This document shows, one piece after another, positions 6,551 to 14,808 of a DNA stretch of 24,621 nt. Positions within the stretch are counted from its first letter, which is position 1. Every line of letters begins with the position of its first letter. This DNA comes from Candidatus Hodarchaeota archaeon (lineage in GTDB: Archaea; Asgardarchaeota; Heimdallarchaeia; Hodarchaeales; YT1-039), in NCBI GenBank assembly GCA_016840025.1, contig JAEOTF010000164.1, forward strand, positions 1 to 24,621, read 5' to 3'. The translations under genes and the position numbers were made by a program. Under the pieces are notes generated by a model. It was not told the origin of the DNA, ran no database searches, and saw only the letters and a list, made by a program, of their open reading frames with translations.

Positions 6551-8555
6551 TATTCTCTATCTTATTGAAGTATCCTTCAATTATTTTGTTTTTTTCCAAA
6601 AGTGATAAAGTATATTCTCTATTTATGTTTTGCTTTATAGATTTATAGACAGAGTTATCAATTTCTCGATCATGAGATAAAATTATCACTTGGTCCGATG
6701 CTTTTGGGAAGAACTCTTTTGTAATGTTGATAACATGACTACTATCTAATTTAGATAAAGGAGCATCTATTATGATTGGCAATCGTCTTTTTGATACTCT
6801 CGATAGCCCCCAGAGTACTGATAAAGCATAAATTTCTTTCTCGCCAGCTGATATGCCTTCTTTATTAATTATCTCTCCATTGTAATCTGACATTATCGAA
6901 AAAAAAGATTCCTTATCAATTTTTATTCTCTTGACTAGATCGTCCTTGTTTGCAAGCTTTTTAAACATTCGAGTGATTAATTTTTCGAGTTCTTTAATTC
7001 CGATTGATACAGAATAATCAGAATATTCTTTAATAATTTTTCTGACTAAATATAATAATTCTATCTTTCTCTTTTCTTCTTCTGATGCAACTACTCTTTT
7101 TTCCATTTCCAATATCTTCTCGGCAACAGTATTTAATTTGGTCTTTAGTACTGGTTCATTATCTCCAAGCGCTGCGTTTTCAATTTCTAAAAGATTAATT
7201 TCAGTCTGAATTTTGGAGATATTTTCAATGTATTGATTGACAAAAGATTCATCCGGCACTTCGGTTAATTTATCATTGAGTTTTTTGCTTTTTCTTAAAT
7301 ATTTCTCTCTTTTATCTAGATGTTTTTTAAGCTTCTTTTTTAAGTTTTGTTCAGTATTAATGAGGAAAAATATTATGGAATCTGCCTCAGCAGGAGATAG
7401 ATCATGTAAAAGATCCACCTTAGAAAAATCTTGTATTTCTTTTAACATCTCAGAAAAGATCGATTTAACATCTTCTCTGATTCTATTTAATCCAGCAATA
7501 GGAATATCTTTAGATACTAAATCATTATCTATTTTATTTATCAATTTATCCTTTGTTTCTTTAAGAATACTTTGACCTAAAATTAGCTCCTTAAGCCTCT
7601 TTTCTTTTCTTAATTGTGTCAATAAATCGATACACATCTCTGAAGAAATTATGAAAGGTAAAATATTCCCACATATCTGTCTTATTTTATCTTCGATATC
7701 ATTGAGTTTTTCTTTTGTTTTATTAAGTTCAAACTCATTTTTTTTGCGCTCAATAGCATAAATCCCTGATGTTCTTCTAAGATCTTTTTCAATTTCAGCC
7801 TTTTTCTGTACTAAATTTTCGATTTTACTTCTGTTCTCATCAATGCTGTTAGCAACTTTTTTTAGTTCCCTCTGAAGTTCCGAATATTCTAGATCCTTTT
7901 CGTGAAGTTCATCCTCTAGGCCTTTGTGCTGAATATTTCTGCGACTTATTTTTTTTATTAGTACTTCTATATCTTTAAATAATGTCTCATATATATTTAA
8001 TCCTATTGCATCTTTAATCGATTCTCGCAGGATTATATCAGCGTTGTTTCCAGATGCAAGTTCCTTCACTTTTTCTCCATCAAAAAAGAAAAACTCTGAT
8101 ATGTATGGAGGAATTATAGATAATATATAGTCTTCCCAGTATTCTCTTGGAACAATCTCTAAAGGAATTTCATCCCTTAGAACTGAAAAATTTTCTACCA
8201 TTTCTTTTCTGTTTGTTTTCCATTCTCTTTTTAATTCTAAGGAATAATTAGGAAATACCTCATTTATTTCTAATGTGACTTGAATATAAAATTCTGAGCC
8301 TTTTTTTCTGGATGCAGTTTTGTTTTTTAAGGATCTGATTAGTTTTTGATAACTATTTCTTGAAAAGCCGTATCCATTAAAATGCCTTCCGAATAGACAC
8401 AACTTGATGGCCTCCACTACTGTTGTTTTCCCAGCTCCATTTTTTCCTCCTATCAAAATAATATTTCGATTTTTTGATGGATCGGTAGTCATATTTATAT
8501 GGTTTTTGCCCTGAAAATTTTTAAAGTTACAGATGGTAAGCGACTTAATTAACAT
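6540..8555 (-). CDS. dndD: DNA phosphorothioation ATPase DndD
   Basis: This 671-residue SMC/Rad50-like ATPase has the N-terminal Walker A GGKNGAGKT (36-44) after IKSLTICNFKNFQG. Long coiled-coil segments follow (roughly 200-300 and 400-500, rich in Glu/Lys/Leu heptads). The C-terminal half-site contains the signature ISAGEKEIYALS and Walker B PIIIDAPLSKLD (about 565-600). DndD family proteins hydrolyse ATP and are thought to open or nick DNA for sulfur insertion by the DndCDE assembly. Length is typical of the family and no domain is missing. Its ATG overlaps the dndC stop by seven bases (ATGTTAA). The central coiled coil has no CxxC zinc hook, which separates it from Rad50. Confidence 0.93.
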   Translation of the reverse strand: MLIKSLTICNFKNFQGKNHINMTTDPSKNRNIILIGGKNGAGKTTVVEAIKLCLFGRHFNGYGFSRNSYQKLIRSLKNKTASRKKGSEFYIQVTLEINEVFPNYSLELKREWKTNRKEMVENFSVLRDEIPLEIVPREYWEDYILSIIPPYISEFFFFDGEKVKELASGNNADIILRESIKDAIGLNIYETLFKDIEVLIKKISRRNIQHKGLEDELHEKDLEYSELQRELKKVANSIDENRSKIENLVQKKAEIEKDLRRTSGIYAIERKKNEFELNKTKEKLNDIEDKIRQICGNILPFIISSEMCIDLLTQLRKEKRLKELILGQSILKETKDKLINKIDNDLVSKDIPIAGLNRIREDVKSIFSEMLKEIQDFSKVDLLHDLSPAEADSIIFFLINTEQNLKKKLKKHLDKREKYLRKSKKLNDKLTEVPDESFVNQYIENISKIQTEINLLEIENAALGDNEPVLKTKLNTVAEKILEMEKRVVASEEEKRKIELLYLVRKIIKEYSDYSVSIGIKELEKLITRMFKKLANKDDLVKRIKIDKESFFSIMSDYNGEIINKEGISAGEKEIYALSVLWGLSRVSKRRLPIIIDAPLSKLDSSHVINITKEFFPKASDQVIILSHDREIDNSVYKSIKQNINREYTLSLLEKNKIIEGYFNKIENNVN

Positions 8556-9907
8556 TTCTTTATCGAACTGTCTTTATTAAATGTTTTATTAACCTCTTCT
8601 TCGATCACTTTTTCCAAACGATTGTATATTCCAGCTCTTCGTGATAATTTTGAGAAATCCTTTTCAATTACAATAAGCCGTTCGATTAGATTTATTGATA
8701 CATCAAACTTATTGCAAATTTCTAATATTTTCTCTTTTTTTAAAATATTTTCATGATTTTTTTGAAAGGTGCCATCGTTACTCCAAATGTCAGATATTGC
8801 AGAAATATTATCTCCTTCATATATCCATAAAGTTTCTATAGCTTTAATTTCCTCTGGAGAAATTAGGGTTATTTTTCGTTTTGTAAATTCATTTTGCATT
8901 TTAACTATACGTCGAAATATCTCATGTCTTATTTCGAAGGTAAAAGGGCCAAGTATTTTGTGCCCTCTATGTTCGGGTTGAACATAGCTTTTTCCAAAAA
9001 AGTCAGCTATTCTTTTCTTCTTTTCCTCACTTTTTCTTATAGGCTCTCGTGCGTTAGGATCATTTCTGATTCTCTTTAACCAATTTCTTAATTCCAGTAA
9101 AGGCTCTAACCAACTTTCGCCGTTTTCAATTAATCCCTCGATAGCTCTATCTCTCTCAACAACAGTACAGACCCAACATCCAAATCTACTTCCCCCACAG
9201 CTGGGAGTTTTTTCATCGATTACTAAGGGGCATTCACTATCGCATTTTCTATAAAGATTAAGAAGGTCTCTGTTATTATCGCCCCATGGAGATTTTGATT
9301 GAAGAAGATATATCCAAACATCCTCGAAGCTCCAATCTTCGATTGGTGTATATAAATATGCTCCTGCGATGTTTGAATGACTTCTCAATCTGAAATTTTT
9401 TATCTGATACTTGCCCATTGTTTGTGCTCGACTTGCACTTTCGTCCTTCCTAGCGCCCAAAACAATAATTACTTCTCCATTTTCTTTGACCTGCTCTAGT
9501 GTGAATTTGGACATATGCCTTATTTTAAGCCGGTCAGTACACCATCTGAACCATTGATTTGGGGATGGGTAGCCGCGTCCAATGAGATTAACCCAAAAGG
9601 TATCATTTAATTCAGGACGCAAGATTTCAACTTTTATGGGTAATTTTTCTATTAATGATTGAGTCTTAATCTTCAAGCAACTGTTTATTATCCGTGATTG
9701 AATATAGGGTGACTCAACTAAAGTATCTGAGGAAACAATGTAGACTTTCTTGTCTCTCTTATTCTCAGGTAAACCTTTAATCATGTAATAGATCAATTGG
9801 GTAATACATGTTGAATCCTTCCCCCCACTGAATCCTATTATCCATGGTCTTTTATCTCCTAAATAGAGATTTTTCATCTCCTGCATCACAATTTTAAAAT
9901 CTTTCAT
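8549..9907 (-). CDS. dndC: DNA phosphorothioation protein DndC (PAPS reductase-like)
   Basis: This 452-residue PP-loop ATPase/PAPS reductase-family protein has the nucleotide-binding loop SGGKDST at 27-33. The family carries sulfur from a cysteine desulfurase to the DNA backbone and holds a 4Fe-4S cluster. Candidate ligands are in the cluster Cys222, Cys226, Cys237, Cys244 and Cys247 (CDSEC, PSCGGSRFGCWVC). A further conserved-looking WCTDR holds Cys123. The C-terminal 150 residues are a helical extension rich in Lys/Glu. No ribosome binding site is clear before ATG 9907. The 84-bp leader is very AT-rich, so separate initiation or a weak internal promoter is possible. dndD overlaps its stop. 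No dndA lies beside it, so a housekeeping cysteine desulfurase would have to supply sulfur. Confidence 0.93.
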   Translation of the reverse strand: MKDFKIVMQEMKNLYLGDKRPWIIGFSGGKDSTCITQLIYYMIKGLPENKRDKKVYIVSSDTLVESPYIQSRIINSCLKIKTQSLIEKLPIKVEILRPELNDTFWVNLIGRGYPSPNQWFRWCTDRLKIRHMSKFTLEQVKENGEVIIVLGARKDESASRAQTMGKYQIKNFRLRSHSNIAGAYLYTPIEDWSFEDVWIYLLQSKSPWGDNNRDLLNLYRKCDSECPLVIDEKTPSCGGSRFGCWVCTVVERDRAIEGLIENGESWLEPLLELRNWLKRIRNDPNAREPIRKSEEKKKRIADFFGKSYVQPEHRGHKILGPFTFEIRHEIFRRIVKMQNEFTKRKITLISPEEIKAIETLWIYEGDNISAISDIWSNDGTFQKNHENILKKEKILEICNKFDVSINLIERLIVIEKDFSKLSRRAGIYNRLEKVIEEEVNKTFNKDSSIKKC

Positions 9908-9991
9908 TGCACTATTAAGAATATAAATATATTTACATTAATATGACTTAAAAGCCATAACGAAATTCTCGATTAAGTTTTGAAAAGCTGT

Positions 9992-10261
9992 CTAATTTTC
10001 CAATTTCTTTGAAAATCTTTGAATGATATCAACAATAGATGTAACTTCTTTAATTCGCCTGAATGTAAATCTTTTTCTAACTTTCCAACCGGACTCCGTG
10101 AGTTGCCACCTATATAAGCCTATGAAAGGTTTGTTTGTATTAGGATCTTTGATTAAGAAGACGGCAGTCCACCATCCTCCTCCTCTCGCAACTGTTTCAG
10201 CTTCAATGATATTTTCTCTATAGAAGTCTGAAATAGGAAAATTGCTGCTTATAATAGTCAT
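9992..10261 (-). CDS. 89-aa unknown protein inside the Dnd operon
   Basis: This small protein has no family I recognise. It starts 13 bp after the metallo-hydrolase stop, with AAGGA upstream of ATG 10261, so it is a genuine operon member. It reads as an alpha/beta protein: a short helix FYRENIIEAET, a Gly-Trp rich loop ARGGGWWTAVFLI, the strands KPFIGLYRWQLTESGWKVRKRFTF, and a C-terminal helix SIVDIIQRFSKKL. The strand pair with WQLTESGWKVRKRF is amphipathic and basic, so nucleic-acid or partner binding is plausible. Position between the effector-like block and dndC suggests it could couple the two, for example as an adaptor or regulator. That is inference from location only. Confidence 0.75.
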   Translation of the reverse strand: MTIISSNFPISDFYRENIIEAETVARGGGWWTAVFLIKDPNTNKPFIGLYRWQLTESGWKVRKRFTFRRIKEVTSIVDIIQRFSKKLEN

Positions 10262-10274
10262 TTCTTTATCCTTA

Positions 10275-11306
10275 TTACTCTCCCCACTGATAACTTAATT
10301 TATTTGATGAAGGATGGGCTTTAATTTTTAATTTTTCTTGAATAGCTAAGGCAAGGTCCCACGCATGACCTCCTCGAGAACAATCGGTAATAACTTCCGA
10401 TGCTCCTGTTGCTTTAATGTAGGCAAGGGTGCCATCGAAGTCTGCATGCCGAGACAAATCCACATAGTACTGCTGTTCGTTGATTTCTCTAATTGGGTTA
10501 TTAAAATCACTCATATGAGCACTTATAATTATTCTTGTTGCGTTAGTACTAATCGCAGGATTGCGTTCCCATGTCCTCAGGATCCTGATATGTTTTTCAT
10601 CACTTATTATTCTCTGCCCTTCATTTGAGTCAAAAGAATAAATATTTGGCATATTATAACCATAATGTTTGAAAATTTCGCACTCATAGCACGTTGTAGC
10701 AGAGGCGACCATAGGAACATTAATCTCATCGGTAATGACATTAATTACATGTTGCAGGGTTCCTCTTAAAGCAATTAAATCAATTGGACCTAAGTTGATC
10801 TTTTTGAAAATTAGTTCCAGTAAACTTTCATATACTTCATTCCTTGTGTATCCGCGTTTCTTTTTTTCGTTGCCATATGTACTATCTACAACTAAAGTAT
10901 CCACTTTTATTACTTCTTCAAGAGGCCAATCGAAGTCTCCAGAGTAACCTACTTTATTCCCATTAGATAATTCTACCTGAGTCTGAACTGATCCTAGAAT
11001 ATGGCCACTATTTAACAAAGTTATTTTGTTATTTTTTGCAATAAATGATTTTCCAACATTTGCCTTTCTTATATTTTTTTTGAAACCTATTTCTGCATTC
11101 TTTTTTAAAAGTAAAAGGTCATAACTTTCAGGGGAAAGATATATATCCTGATGGCCTTTACTACTATCAAAATCTACCATATGATCTTCATGTATATGAG
11201 ACTGGATTCTAACTGACCGCTTACAATGGAATCCATCACATACTACTTCAGGGCCAAGAAGCACAGCTCCGTTGCAAGTCACATCTACTTCAGGATTTGT
11301 CATCAT
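10275..11306 (-). CDS. Metallo-beta-lactamase-fold hydrolase with beta-CASP-like motifs
   Basis: This 343-residue protein has the metal-binding motif HIHEDH (37-42, HxHxDH), a second His in NSGHILGS (about 102), GDFDW with the bridging Asp (123-127), and late motifs LSRHADFDG and SRGGHAW. These last two resemble the beta-CASP motifs that follow the metallo-beta-lactamase core in RNase J, CPSF73 and Artemis-type nucleases. The HILGS and GDF patterns are typical of that branch. It therefore probably cleaves a phosphodiester in RNA or DNA with two metal ions. At 343 residues it is shorter than RNase J, with a reduced cap domain. Its ATG lies inside the upstream gene (17-bp overlap). Metallo-hydrolases are not part of the DndFGH module; this one belongs to the alternative effector block. 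Confidence 0.85.
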   Translation of the reverse strand: MMTNPEVDVTCNGAVLLGPEVVCDGFHCKRSVRIQSHIHEDHMVDFDSSKGHQDIYLSPESYDLLLLKKNAEIGFKKNIRKANVGKSFIAKNNKITLLNSGHILGSVQTQVELSNGNKVGYSGDFDWPLEEVIKVDTLVVDSTYGNEKKKRGYTRNEVYESLLELIFKKINLGPIDLIALRGTLQHVINVITDEINVPMVASATTCYECEIFKHYGYNMPNIYSFDSNEGQRIISDEKHIRILRTWERNPAISTNATRIIISAHMSDFNNPIREINEQQYYVDLSRHADFDGTLAYIKATGASEVITDCSRGGHAWDLALAIQEKLKIKAHPSSNKLSYQWGE

Positions 11307-12003
11307 TCTTTACTTTTTCAGCTAACCATTGATTTATTGTTTGTTCAAAATTTGGTTTTAAATCATTCATTTGATCTGCAAGAATTTTCCCTCCTACTAA
11401 AGAGAAATTGTTCTTTCCAAGTCGCCCACTCCATTCTATCCCAGTCAATAAATTCTTTTTCAATATTTCTCTAAGAATCCTATCTCTTTCAATTTGGGAT
11501 AGCCCTTTAAGATATGAAATTACTTTTTCTTCGGTCAGAGCTCCCAAAAAAACATGTTTCTGTATAATCCTGGGTCTCATTTTCAAAACATCATCTAGAC
11601 ATTTTTGGATATTTTTAGAAGCCCTATTTCTAATTTGAATAACTTGAATTATTTCATTTTTGGATAATTGATAACGAAGTATCTCTCCAGCAATTACTTT
11701 TTGTTCTTCAGGATTTAATCTGCTGATTTCACTCGCGGCTGAAAACGAAATTGTGGATGCATTACTCTGTCCCCAGTCAACCAAATGCCGAATTTCTGGA
11801 GACAGCTTCATTAGCCGGAGAAACCTATCTATCATGGTAGAATCCAATTTTACAAATTTCGCGATCTGCTCTTTAGAATATCCATTTTCTTCTAGTAGTT
11901 TGAATCTTTCTGCAATTTCACCAGGAGATAATATGCGTCTGCTTCTATGTGTTCCAACCGATAAGATAATTTCAGGCAGAATTTCTTTTATGTTTAGGCT
12001 CAC
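11290..12003 (-). CDS. ParB/KorB-type HTH protein without nuclease-like domain
   Basis: This 237-residue protein starts directly with a ParB-like DNA-binding region. ILSPGEIAERFKLLEENG leads into the helix-turn-helix YSKEQIAKFVKLDSTMIDRFL (about 42-62), followed by LSPEIRHLVDWGQ and the helices ISFSAASEISRLNPEE. The N-terminal ParB/Srx domain, with its GxRR motif, is missing and appears in the next gene upstream, as if one ParB protein had been split. The C-terminal 100 residues are basic and helical. The start is a GTG at 12003 with GGGGGA six bases upstream; no better ATG exists in frame. It probably recognises DNA, perhaps the operon promoter or phosphorothioated sites, and may pair with the ParB/Srx-domain protein. 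Confidence 0.8.
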   Translation of the reverse strand: MSLNIKEILPEIILSVGTHRSRRILSPGEIAERFKLLEENGYSKEQIAKFVKLDSTMIDRFLRLMKLSPEIRHLVDWGQSNASTISFSAASEISRLNPEEQKVIAGEILRYQLSKNEIIQVIQIRNRASKNIQKCLDDVLKMRPRIIQKHVFLGALTEEKVISYLKGLSQIERDRILREILKKNLLTGIEWSGRLGKNNFSLVGGKILADQMNDLKPNFEQTINQWLAEKVKNDDKS

Positions 12004-12028
12004 TTATTCCCCCATTTCAGTTTATATA

Positions 12029-12853
12029 TTAGCTAAAGAAACCTTCTTTTTTTAATTGTTCTTCTATTAAATTTGATGCAGCTTCTTCAGGAGGTGTATG
12101 TGTTTCCATGGAATATTTTTGGAGGGCCTCATTCAATTTGGGACCGAGTTGAATCCTAAGCTGCACAATTTGTTTTCCAGCTTTAGCCTCTTCAAGCACC
12201 TCTTCAGCTGGTTTCTCAGGATCTTTTTGACTTTCTTCTAAAACTCTCTTTCGCTGCTCTCCTGACATTGTTTTCATCTCTTTAGCGTATGTAGTAGCTA
12301 CATCTGCTTTTGGCTCACCAGTTACAGAAGCAGCATCTTGTGCTTTGAGAGCAACATTAACATCAAGGCCTTCATCAACCATGGCTTTAAGTTTCGGGAT
12401 TAGTCTGTCATATTTCACATATTGACTTACTTTGGGATAAGATAAGCCAGTTTCTTCAGCAACACACTTTATACTTCCATATCTTTTATATAGAAATGTA
12501 CAAACATCAATTAAATCTTTTTGTGGTAATTCAAGTCGCACCATATTTTCAGTTAGAGAAATCACTTTTGCCTCAATCTCCTCCAGATGATGGTCAGTTA
12601 CAACTGCTTTTATTGTTTTTTCTCCTAATTCATGGTGTGCCAAAAATCTTCTTTGTCCCGCATAGATTTCATGCTTTCCATCCTTATCTGCAGGGCCTAC
12701 AATAATGGGCTCTATTAATCCGACCTTTCTAATACTATCTGCTAATTCTTTGATATCCTTTCCAACGTTTACATTTCGGACCTGAGCTTTTTCTAAATAT
12801 AGATTTTCTAAAGGAATTTCTTTAATTTTGGTCTCGTGCTTAACTTTCTTCAT
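12029..12853 (-). CDS. ParB/Srx-domain DNA-binding protein
   Basis: This 274-residue protein has an N-terminal ParB/sulfiredoxin-like domain. IKEIPLENLYLEKAQVR opens it, ELADSIRKVGLIEPIIV follows, and the key motif is YAGQRRFLAHHEL (64-76). A helix-turn-helix (GSIKCVAEETGLSYPKVSQYV, about 130-150) comes next. The end, VQLRIQLGPKLNEALQKYS with a following helix, resembles a ribbon-helix-helix dimerisation element. ParB-type proteins bind DNA and in some cases CTP or cut DNA. DndB, the usual regulator of Dnd loci, carries a related DGQHR motif, so this protein could fill a regulatory or sensing role here. It is not next to a parA gene, so chromosome partition is unlikely. AGGAGGAG precedes ATG 12853 closely, one of the strongest ribosome binding sites in the window. 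Confidence 0.87.
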   Translation of the reverse strand: MKKVKHETKIKEIPLENLYLEKAQVRNVNVGKDIKELADSIRKVGLIEPIIVGPADKDGKHEIYAGQRRFLAHHELGEKTIKAVVTDHHLEEIEAKVISLTENMVRLELPQKDLIDVCTFLYKRYGSIKCVAEETGLSYPKVSQYVKYDRLIPKLKAMVDEGLDVNVALKAQDAASVTGEPKADVATTYAKEMKTMSGEQRKRVLEESQKDPEKPAEEVLEEAKAGKQIVQLRIQLGPKLNEALQKYSMETHTPPEEAASNLIEEQLKKEGFFS

Positions 12854-12876
12854 GCTCTCCTCCTTTTTTAATATAT

Positions 12877-14229
12877 CTAAAATCCTTTACTAAAGGATTC
12901 TATACCTAAAATTCGCAATAATTCTTTTTTTGTTAGTGGCTTTAATTCTGCCATTTCTGCTTTTTCTATGTATTGATTAAAAATTTCCTGTTTTTCATTT
13001 AGAATGTCTTGGATGCGCTCCTCTATCGTATCTTTTATTAAAAATCTAATAACGTGAAGAGTAGAGCTTCGTCCATACCGGTGTGCTCGTTGTATTGCCT
13101 GATTTTCCACAGCAGGATTCCACCATCGATCAAACAATAATACCATGGATGCAGACTTAAGATTTAAACCCACACCTCCGGCTTTTAAAGAAATAAGAAG
13201 AACTCGTGGTCCCTGAGATTCTTCAAAAGTATCTATTATTTCTTTTCTTTTCTCTTGAGACAAGCTCCCATGAAAACACTGCACAGGAATTCCACTCAAT
13301 CTTTCTTTAATTTTGTTTAACGTGTTAACATACTGTGAGAATACTAATATTTTGTCATCTCTATGTTTTAATCCATCTAATATAGAATTAAGCGCTTCAT
13401 ATTTACATGATTCATTTGATTTAGGCACAAAATTACAAATCAATTTTAATTTTGTTATTTGAGAAAGTAGCTCCGATACTTTAAATTGTCCTGATAATTT
13501 GCTTATTCGTTTTCTACCAAGATACCATTCTTTATTATACGCTTCTCTTTGGGTATTATTCATCTCTAAATGTAAGTCTTGATATATAATTGGTGGCAAT
13601 TCTTTTAATACTTCATTTTTTCTTCGTCGAAGAAAGAAAGGACTTATCTTTTTGTGGATTTTGGATTGTACTGATCCGTTAAGTATTAAACGAGGTGCTA
13701 AAAATGCAAAAATTGACTTTAAATCATCTATCTTATTCTCAATGGGAGTTCCTGTTAATGCCCAAGATTTTTTTCGGTGCAATTGTCGACAAGCGAGTGC
13801 AACAGAAGAATCAATGTTCTTGATTCGCTGTGCCTCATCTAATATTACTAAATCATAATTTATTTCATTCCGTAAAAAATCAATTTCCTGACGAATCTGC
13901 TCATAGGAAGCTATCCATACTTTTACAGGCAATCTAAAATGAGCTTTTCTATCATCACTATTTCCTCTAACTCTGCGGACATATACCTTTGATGTCCAGC
14001 GGTTAATTTCCATTTCCCAGTTATAACACAGCGATGCGGGGCAAACGATGAGAATTTTATTGCATTGTCTTGAATTAATTAGTATCTCTAAAGCAACAGC
14101 TGATTGAACTGTCTTGCCTAGCCCCATATCGTCTGCAAGTAATGCGCTATTACTCTCAATCAAAAAGCTTACCCCCTCTCGTTGATATTCACGAAGCAAT
14201 GAAAAAATTCTTTCTATTTCCTCAGACAT
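12877..14229 (-). CDS. SNF2-family helicase/translocase
   Basis: This 450-residue superfamily 2 ATPase has the Walker A ADDMGLGKT (32-40), DEAQ box (131-134), motif III-like ALTGTPIENK, and in the C-terminal RecA domain SLKAGGVGLNLKSAS, LFDRWWNPAVENQAIQRAHR and GRSSTLHVIRF, all diagnostic of SNF2 enzymes. Such proteins translocate on double-stranded DNA and remodel bound proteins rather than unwinding. It is compact, with nothing beyond the two RecA lobes and a short C-terminal helix. It is the first gene of the long minus-strand operon. No ribosome binding site precedes ATG 14229, only GTATAAATAA, so leaderless initiation is possible. Within the Dnd context it is the best candidate for a motor that scans unmodified or invading DNA. 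Confidence 0.93.
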   Translation of the reverse strand: MSEEIERIFSLLREYQREGVSFLIESNSALLADDMGLGKTVQSAVALEILINSRQCNKILIVCPASLCYNWEMEINRWTSKVYVRRVRGNSDDRKAHFRLPVKVWIASYEQIRQEIDFLRNEINYDLVILDEAQRIKNIDSSVALACRQLHRKKSWALTGTPIENKIDDLKSIFAFLAPRLILNGSVQSKIHKKISPFFLRRRKNEVLKELPPIIYQDLHLEMNNTQREAYNKEWYLGRKRISKLSGQFKVSELLSQITKLKLICNFVPKSNESCKYEALNSILDGLKHRDDKILVFSQYVNTLNKIKERLSGIPVQCFHGSLSQEKRKEIIDTFEESQGPRVLLISLKAGGVGLNLKSASMVLLFDRWWNPAVENQAIQRAHRYGRSSTLHVIRFLIKDTIEERIQDILNEKQEIFNQYIEKAEMAELKPLTKKELLRILGIESFSKGF

Positions 14230-14808
14230 TTATTTATACAAAATTCATGTCGTCACTGCACTGCCTTAAAAGAATTAAATGCATTTTAAATCAACAAGTT
14301 GATAAATACATTAGTATCGGGATGAACGAATCCTCTGCTATTAGAAAATTCGAATAGAACTAATGGTTTGAAAACAGATATGAGAATGTTACCTCTTATT
14401 GTCACCCCCAATTATTCATGGATTTAGTGTTAGAAATAGTATATATCACATGAGAAAATTTGTAGTCAAATCCAAAGTGCCCCTGGTTCAAATAATTAAG
14501 CCAAAATTCATTGAAAAGGAACAGCACAAAATATACCAAAAATACAAGAAAATTTCATATGCTTCTAACTGAATCAGAACAGAAAATGAGAGAAAGTCAA
14601 CAAAGTTAAGCAAGACCACGGAGTCTTCCATATCTTTTCATATAAATCGTTTCTCTGATATGTATCTTTATTGCTTTCTCTTGGGTACTCATCTCAGTCA
14701 TACTATTTGCTATAGGACATCATCTTTGTCAATCAAATGAGCAAAAATCCATAGGAAAAAAGCTGAATTCTCAGATAAAGGAATTCTATTAGAGTGGGGA
14801 CAAGAAAT
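14230..14808. other. Intergenic region upstream of Dnd operon
   Basis: About 580 bp separate the RecB-like gene and the helicase gene, both on the minus strand. No clear sigma70 promoter was found for the Dnd operon; a TTGACA reading leftward at 14732-14727 lacks a good -10 at normal spacing. A Lys-rich 40-codon open frame on the plus strand (14450-14572) has no ribosome binding site and is not called. The operon promoter and any regulator site must lie here unless transcription continues from the cluster at 14809-18915. Confidence 0.6.

Noticed and set aside
6540..8555. SMC, RecN or Rad50 protein
   Set aside because: No hinge or CxxC zinc hook; overlap with dndC and dndE and family length identify DndD.
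12029..12853. ParB of a chromosome or plasmid partition locus
   Set aside because: No parA neighbour and no parS-like repeats seen; the gene lies inside the Dnd operon.
14450..14572. Lys-rich 40-codon plus-strand frame
   Set aside because: No ribosome binding site and composition expected by chance in AT-rich DNA.
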